Below the pieces are notes generated by a model, which had not been told where the DNA came from, searched no databases, and worked only from the letters and a program-made list of their open reading frames with translations. A DNA stretch of 64,000 bases from Paratrimastix pyriformis (Eukaryota > Preaxostyla > Paratrimastigidae): contig JAPMOS010000066.1 of NCBI GenBank assembly GCA_027972325.1, positions 132,501 to 196,500 of the forward strand. Reading direction: 5' to 3'. Of the stretch, positions 57,685 through 64,000 are shown in pieces. How positions within the stretch are numbered: the first letter of the stretch is position 1; each line of letters opens with the position of its first letter. The translations under genes were made by a program, and so were the position numbers.

Positions 57685-60600
57685 GAACAACAGCCGCAGC
57701 ATGAGCAGCAGCAACAACAACAACAAGAACAAGAACAGCAGCAGCAGCAACGGCAGGGACAACAACAGGAACCCAGAACGACGGTCCTGCCTCCACCACC
57801 GGGAACACCCGCCCGCAGCCCGATCAAAGTCATGATTGTCAACAGTTGGTCCAGTTATCTTGGGGTCTGTCCGCCATATGCATTTCGTCTGTGTTTTGTG
57901 TTGCGCCTCTGCTTTTGAAGCACTCGCTGAACAGCTCACCCTCTCTGTGTTTCTGATTTTCAGTGGATGGAGGAGGGCCCGCATCACACGCTTATTCGGG
58001 TCGACAATGGCGTTCCGTCGGTCCTGCTGGGTCTGTCTGTCGCGCATCCATTTGTCACCCGTTCTGATTTTCACCCCACAACAGAGCGGCTTCGTCAGGA
58101 CCGGCCGGATGTGCTGATCCTGAGCTGCCCCTGCATCAGCGACGCCCTGCTCCTGCGCACTTTCAACACGCCCCATATCCGTCCCCTCTACGCCCTGGAT
58201 CTTGGGCGCATTATCCAACTGTCGGGGGCACCCGTTCGCGTTGTCCTGCACCATTTGAAGAAGGATTCTTTCACTGCTCCTTGCCACACGTTCTTGGTGG
58301 ATCTCTTTGAAACATGCAAGCGACAAGGGCTGCTTGTGGCCGGGCGCATCAACGATGATGTCAGTGGCTTCCCGTCCTTTTTCCGAAGCCTGGCTGAGAT
58401 GGGGATGGCCTCGGCCGTTGACGCCCTGAAGGACTCCGGAATCTACGATGCGACAACCTTCGTTTTCGAAGGAAACAGACCCCCGCCCCCGCCCCCACCG
58501 GACCCGTTCGCATTCCGCATCCAACGCGCCCGAGAAGTTGGGGCCCTCTTCGCGGATGTCCCCCTGGGTGAGTTGGCGGACGCTCTCGCGCGGCGCAGCC
58601 CCGAGTTTGCCTGCCAATGCCCGGCCTCGATCCCGCCCCGCTTCCGCCTGCTGTGGCCATGCCACGAATGCAGCAAAGCATGCCCCAATCATGATCCCGT
58701 TGAAAGTTGCATCGTGCTTCCCGACCCGGCGAGCCCCTTGGCCTGTCTACCCCTCCTCCGGGAGAATCTGTCGATCCTGGGAGAGAAAGCGGCAACGGCC
58801 GGTGTGCCCAACCTCTGTTTTGGGTGTCTTTTGAAAGCCGGTTGCGACCTCCTCATGCTCGACTCTTGCTCATATCCGATGGCCGAGTGTGTGGGCTGTC
58901 ATACTCGTGGGCTCCGCATGCGTAGCGGCGCCATCGCCGCCCTGCCGCCCTTCGACGAGCGGCCCTTCGATGAGCCAATTCCGCGAGGTCAGCCGGCCAT
59001 TCGCCCACAGCGAGTCCTGAGCGTCCTCTGTGTCGCCCTCAACCCTGATCCGGCCGTTGACCCACCAGGACTGGCGAAGCTCTCCGCTCCCGGGCTGCTC
59101 CAGAAAATCTCAAAGCCGGATTGTGTCCGTCCCTGGCCTCCTCTCCGGATTTTCACCACATTTTGATAATTCCTCTTGCCGGTTTTCAGGGTTTTGAGGT
59201 GGGTTTCCTCTGCGAACCGTCGGCTCAGGCCCTCCAAGGTCTCTTTCTGCTCACTGCCACCGAAGGAAGAAAGACAGTGGAAAAAGAAAGAAGAAGAAGG
59301 AAAATAAATAGTTTTTTATAGTAACTGTCCCCAAAACGGGGACAGTTACCGGGAAACCGCACCCAAATTTCGACCGATTATTTCGGGCACTTCTCATCTC
59401 CATATGTTGTTTTCTGTTTTTGTTCATCAGCCAAGATTCGCGAGTTACGGCCCGATCTGGTGATCTACGTGGGCCACGGCCTCCGCCAAGGCATCAGCAT
59501 CCGCGGCGATGCCGGGATGTCGGCGCCCCTGACCTGGCTCGGCCCCGACGAGTTCGTGGGCTGCTTCGAAGACGGCGCGACCTCGGTCACTGCGTCAACT
59601 CCGCCTCGTGCCACACCCTCGCCGGTTTCGGCCGTCCGAATGGTTCTGCTGGCCTGCTGCAACTCGTTGGCTCTGGGCGATCACCTGCTGCGGCGCCTTG
59701 CGGGCAGTGGTGGTGGCCTGGAGCGGGTGGTGGCCACAGCGGACGAGCTGACCGACGTGGAGGCGTGTGGGTTCCTCTCGGCGCTGCTGGCCTACGCGCC
59801 TTTCAACCCCGTGCCGGCCGCTCTGGACGAGATCATGCAGGTGTCTCTCCGTCGGGCCCAGCGAGCCCGGGAGACCTTTCAAGAGAAGATCGACCCGACG
59901 ACACCCCTGGTGCTCGTCAGACCTCGCCGTTTAGCATTCCAACAACATCGCCAGCTGGCAGCTGGCACGAGCGGTGGTGGGTCGCCCAGTGACAACGTAT
60001 TTTCGCGGGGTCCCACCCTGGCCGAGGCCATCCATGCCATCCGGGCCCTTGCCCGTCCTTTGGAGTGTCTTCCTCTGATCCCGATGAGGTGCACGTGCGG
60101 CTGTCCGAATGGACCCCAGTTTGCGATTGAGTTCGCCAAGGGATGCATCAGACCCGCTGCGCCAGAGGGGCCACTGATCATGACGGACGCGAGCAGCCCC
60201 CTTTCCACCGCCTGCACCGCCCAGGCCGCTGCAGGCCCCTGCACCGCCCTGGCCGCCGCCTCTCAGCCAGACCCCCCGATGCCGCCGGAACAACAAGATT
60301 CACAGCATCGTGAAGAGCAGGAGCCGCGGCATGAACACGACATCGGCGGGTGGTGCACGCGATGCGACCCGCTTGTGGCCCACGACCGGGTACTGCTTCC
60401 CTACGCCCAGCGCTGCAAGCGGTGCGGCCAGGCTGCCTTCATCATCCCGCGCGACCTGCCTTCGGCCTTCAAAGCGCCTCCCTGCACCCCGATCTCAGTC
60501 ACCATCATCGACATTGACGAGAGTTGGAAAAGTGTCTGTCCGAGAGAATATTTGCTGGGCATTTGCGTTGTTCGGGCATGGGCATTTTCGTTCCAATGTT

Positions 60601-63230
60601 GTGTACGTGTTTGCGAGCAGGCGACAAGTCCACGAAATGAAAGTTCCTCGCGCCTTTGCGTCAGCACTCCGGGCGGGGCCAACTGCCCCTGTGGTGGCAC
60701 CGGGGCCCGCCAATGAATTTGGCTTTACGATGATCACACGAGCATTCTCGTGCTCTCTTCTGATTTTTTCCGTTCCTCTCATCATCCCCCTCAAGTGCCC
60801 CCTGGAGGAAGGCTCGATGCTCAAGATTGATCGGGTCGCCGATGCCCTTCCGTCGGTCCTGCTCGGTCCGTCACTCACGCCCCTTCTGTCAGGGCCTCCC
60901 TCACTCCCCCTTTCCACCACAGAGCGGCTTCGTCAGGACCGCCCGGATGTGCTGATCATCAGCTGCCCCTGCATCAGCGATGCCCTGCTCCTGCGCACGA
61001 CCAGGGCGCCCAATCTGCGTCCCCTCTACGCCCTCGACCTTGCCCGCATCATTGAGCAGTCGGGCGCCCCCGTCAGCATCGTCCTGCACCATTCTCCGAG
61101 TTCCTCCTGCCACACATTCCTGGCGGACCTCTTTGCGCTTGGCAGGCAGCAGGGGCTGCTTGTGGCCGGTGAAATCCGGGATGCCTTGGTGGGCGGCCTC
61201 CCGTCATTCTTCCGAAGCCTGGCCGAGATGGGGATTGCCTCGGCCGTTGATGCCCTGAAGGACTCCCAAATCTACGAGCCTGCAGCCTTCGTTTTCGAAG
61301 GCCACCGACCAACGCCGCCCCCGTCCCGCTTCAACCAGTATGCCCGCGAGTTGAGAGCCCACTTCCCGGATGTCCGGCTGGGGGAGCTGGAGGGCGCCCT
61401 CGAGCGACGCAGCCACGAGTTTGCCTGCCAATGCCCGGCGTCGACCCCACCCCGATTCCGCCTGGTGTGGCCATGCGGCAAATGTTCCCAACGGTGCCCA
61501 GACCGGGGTGATGATGACCCCATTGAAAGTTGCATTGTGCTTCCTGACCCAGCGGCGAGGCCCCTGGCCTGCCTTCCCCTCATCCGGAAAAACGCGTCTC
61601 GTCTGACGGGAGACCCCGAATTGGCGGAAGGCGGCGTGCCCGCTTTCTGTGTTCGATGCCTTTTGAACGGCGAGGACTCCCTTTCGAAGGGCTGTGGTGC
61701 GTTTCCGCTGGCCGAGTGTGTGGGCTGCCATACTCGTGGGCTGCGCATGCGCAGTGACGCCATCGCCGCCCTGCCGCCCTTCGACGAGCGGCCGACCCCT
61801 CAACAACATCAACCGCAAGAACCTCTGCCCCTCATCAGTCAAGGTGACAATAATTTGAGCCCAATGCGAGTGCTCTTCATAGCCCCCAACCCTGATCCCA
61901 CCAGGGACGAGCCCAGTCGCTCCAGCCCAGCGCTCATTCAGCAAGAGATCTCCGCCTTTTTGAATCGCTTCCCCGATTTCGTCTGTGTCCTCACGCGCCT
62001 CTCTCTCCCCCTTCCCAAGGATTGATACTGGTTCTTAGGGCCTCGAGGTGAGCCTCCTCTGCGAACCCTCAGCTCAGGCCCTCAAAGGTCTCTCCCCCTT
62101 CCCACCCACTTCCCTGCAACTGCTCACGGAATGTGCCAATCCACTTGGAACTTGTCAAATCCCCCGCATCTTTCTCTCGACACGAAAAATGTTCTCTCTG
62201 TTCAATCCTCATCCCATCCTCGTGGTTCCTGTCTGTGTCACCAGCCGAGATCCGTCGTTTACGGCCCGATCTGGTGATCTACGTGGGCCACGGCCTCCGC
62301 CAGGCCATCAGCATCCGCGGCGAGGCCGGCATGACCAAGCCCCTGACCTGGCTCGGCCCCGACGAGCTCCTGCGCTGCTTCGACGATTGCGCCACCCCAG
62401 CGTCACTCACGGCCGCGGCGGCAGACAACAGCAATTCAACTTCGTCGCCGTCGCTGTCCTTGTCGTCGGTCCCCCATCCCCATGCGGTGCTGCTGGTGTG
62501 CTGCAACTCGCTGGCCCTGGGCGATCACCTGCTGCGGGGCAGTGACGGCGGCCTGGAGCGGGTGGTGGCCACCGCGGACGAGCTGACCGACGTGGAGGCG
62601 AGCCGGTTCCTCTCGGCGCTGCTGGCCTACGCGCCCCACAACCTCATGCCGGCCGCCCTGGACGAGATCCTGCAGGTGTCATTCCGTCAGGCCCAGCAAG
62701 CCCGGGCGACCTACAAGGACCAGATCGACCCCACGACGCCCCTGGTGCTCATCGGCAGACCTCGCACTGGATCAGTCAGATTCTCGCGGGGCCCCACCCT
62801 GGCCGAGGCCATCCACGCCACCCGGGCCCTTGGCCGCCCCTTGGAGGACATCCCCTTGCGGTGCACATGCGGCTGCCCCGATGGACCCCGGTTCGCCATC
62901 GAGTCCGCTGCCCAGGGCTGCATCAGACCCGCAGCGCCAGAGTGGCCGACTGCGATCATGGGCTCCCAGCAAGAGCAACAACAACAGCAGCAACAACAAC
63001 AACACGAAAGCACCATTGGGGGATGGTGTATGCGATGCGGTCCTCATGTGACCCATGCCGGGTTTTCCTTCGCCCAGCGCTGCCAGCGGTGCGGCCAGGC
63101 CGCCTTCATCATCCCGCGTGACCTGCCGAAGTCCACCAGGGCCCCTGCCCCGGCGGTGGCTGTCCCCAGGGATGCACCAGCCAGGGTGTCCTCCAACTTT
63201 GCTGACCTCCTCATTAAGCTAAGGCGTTAA
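55379..63230 (+). CDS. second giant F-box-like/LRR protein with two Cys-rich + CHAT-like peptidase modules
   Basis: Exons: about 55379-56531, 56585-57864, 57964-58030, 58085-59124, 59190-59238, 59431-60533, 60796-60865, 60923-61980, 62039-62087 and 62245-63230 (about 2,280 aa). It is paralogous to 21075-30395 with the same exon order, phases and often lengths (49, 70 and 1,058 nt). F-box-like start: FEGIPDHVWLFLSDTDAS, AINHRFRALL; then leucine-rich strands and a very long polyGln run. Each module has RLRQDRPDVLI, Cys-rich FACQCP...CxxC...ECVGCHTRGL, and a CHAT-like segment. Both catalytic pairs are present: His codons 59475-59477 and 62289-62291 (YVGHGLRQ), with Cys in CCNSLALGDHLL. The ATG of the paralogue is AAG here, and no other in-frame ATG was found nearby, so the true start may lie in an unseen upstream exon (acceptor ATTAAG at 55402). 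Peptidase and defence roles are inferred from fold motifs. Confidence 0.75.
57437..57765. repeat. coding polyglutamine tract
   Basis: About 100 glutamine codons, CAA and CAG mixed, with a few Glu, Pro, His and Arg at the end. It lies at the end of exon 2 of the second giant gene, just before the first module. The other strand shows long spurious poly-Leu and poly-Cys frames. Confidence 0.95.
60600..60715 (+). repeat. dispersed short repeat, diverged copy
   Basis: Contains TTTGCGAGCAGGCGACAAGT, GCGCCTTTGCGTCA and GGGGCCCGCCAATGAATTTG, in the intron joining the two modules, where the first giant gene also carries pieces of this repeat. Confidence 0.65.
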
Positions 63231-63510
63231 TCTCCGTCAGCGAGTGCCGTTCCTGGTTGCTGATGTCCCTTATCTGGTAAGCAACCCCTCTTCCATTCCT
63301 TTCTGCCCCCTTTTCTCGTTCTCACCGGCCAAGAAGAAGAAGAACTCACCCACTCATCATTCTGGGTGAGACGACGGGAAGTGCCCTCAGTCGGGTCCAT
63401 CAGTCGACTTCACCTCTTTCCCTGACCGAGCGTGCATCGATCCGTGATGATGAAAAATCCCAATCGACCAAAGAGACAAGACAGGGGGGGAGAGAGAAAG
63501 AGGGGAAAAC
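63231..63510. other. intergenic stretch
   Basis: Convergent space between the second giant gene and the minus-strand gene at the window edge. No feature was recognised. Confidence 0.5.
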
Positions 63511-63529
63511 AAGATTAAACGACACAGCG

Positions 63530-64000
63530 CATGAGGGAGGTGCTTACTTCGGAGGTCTTGGTGCCCGATGGGGCCCCAGGCCCATCCCACCCGTTCACAG
63601 CGGCGTCATCCACCCGGGGTTCGATACCCCCGTCCCGTCTTTTGGGGCCCCAGGGCAGGCTTGAGAGGGCCCCGGCGGCGTCATCCACCTGGGGGGACAT
63701 CCTCATCTCCGTCAGCTCAATGGGCCCCTGAATGGGGAGGACCCTATAGGGCCCCAGCGGCGTCATCCACCCGGGGTTCGATACCATCCTCCTCGGGGGG
63801 CACCTCCTCCTCCTCCGTCAGCTCAATCGGCCCCGCCCGCACCGGCACCAGCGCCTGTCCATACACTTCCTCGCTCCCCGCCTCGCTCCCCGTCACTGCC
63901 GCCACCGCCGGTTCTGCGGGTGCCGCGAGAGCGCCATCCGTTGATGATGACGATGACGCGGACGGGGTGTCGGTGTTGGTGGCAGTGGCTGCGCTGCTGC
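63530..64000 (-). CDS. partial low-complexity acidic protein with internal coding repeats
   Basis: On the minus strand the frame is open from the window edge to 63757 (SSAATATNTDTPSASSSSS, then PVRAGPIELTEEEEVPPEED and GIEPRVDDAAG). The gene continues outside the window. The segment GPIELTE...VDDAAG is repeated two or three times between 63540 and 63830, one repeat reading GIEPRVDDAAVNGWDGPGAP before a donor GTAAGC near 63547. Exact splicing between the repeats is unclear. I do not recognise the protein; a Ser/Ala/Glu-rich disordered region is all that is visible. Confidence 0.5.

Noticed and set aside
57424-58692. Long minus-strand open frame rich in Leu
   Set aside because: It is the antisense of the polyglutamine tract and module 1 of the second giant gene, whose sense frame has conserved motifs and phase-matched introns.
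63612-63625. GGTTCGATACC as a tRNA B-box
   Set aside because: No A-box or cloverleaf could be drawn, and the motif lies inside the coding repeat of the minus-strand gene.

Overview
The window looks like nuclear DNA of a GC-rich, intron-dense protist that lives with little oxygen. It carries a monomeric [FeFe]-hydrogenase with spliceosomal introns, an ER calreticulin, a CWC27-type spliceosomal cyclophilin and a TFIIIC subunit, all read with the standard code. An anaerobic excavate flagellate (Preaxostyla, Paratrimastix-like) is my best guess from memory of similar protein styles; this is inference only. Introns range from about 40 nt to over 1.7 kb and are filled with tri- and tetranucleotide arrays, C/CA tracts and minisatellites. 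Exon boundaries were placed by hand from homology, open frames and phase. Most multi-exon models close to an exact multiple of three.

Layout. 1-6.75 kb: 3' part of a coiled-coil/polyGln gene (+). 7.0-8.9 kb: calreticulin (+). 9.15-17.58 kb: a family of short F-box genes (+): one decayed copy and two intact copies, with an F-box/LRR gene (12.1-14.4 kb) between them. 17.8-19.9 kb: group-B-like [FeFe]-hydrogenase (+), followed by decayed tandem copies of its own 3' end. 21.1-30.4 kb: a 10-exon gene for about 2,228 aa. 30.5-35.05 kb (-): a pseudokinase/ARM-like/CHAT-like gene, with a possible 5' exon up to 36.16 kb. 36.6-44.2 kb (-): CWC27, 14 exons. 44.6-45.2 kb (-): GTF3C6-like TFIIIC subunit. 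45.3-55.2 kb (+): 16-exon F-box/LRR gene. 55.4-63.2 kb (+): a second giant gene, paralogous to the one at 21-30 kb. 63.5-64 kb (-): edge of another gene.

The most interesting system is the set of three genes at 21.1-35.05 kb and 55.4-63.2 kb. They share a C-terminal cassette: a Cys-rich, probably zinc-binding segment followed by a caspase-fold, CHAT-like peptidase segment (His in an [S/G/T]-H-G turn, Cys in C-C-N-S or A-C-K-S). The cassette is joined to different N-terminal parts: F-box-like plus leucine-rich strands in two genes (each with the cassette twice), and a degenerate protein kinase plus ARM-like helices in the third. One cassette has lost its catalytic His. This sensor-plus-protease layout resembles NLR/CHAT immune or cell-death proteins. 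The function is inference.

Genome-style oddities: almost all 5' splice sites read GTCYGY rather than GTRAGT; exon ends together with their splice sites are repeatedly duplicated into neighbouring introns; and complementary (ATG)n/(ATC)n arrays flank single exons.
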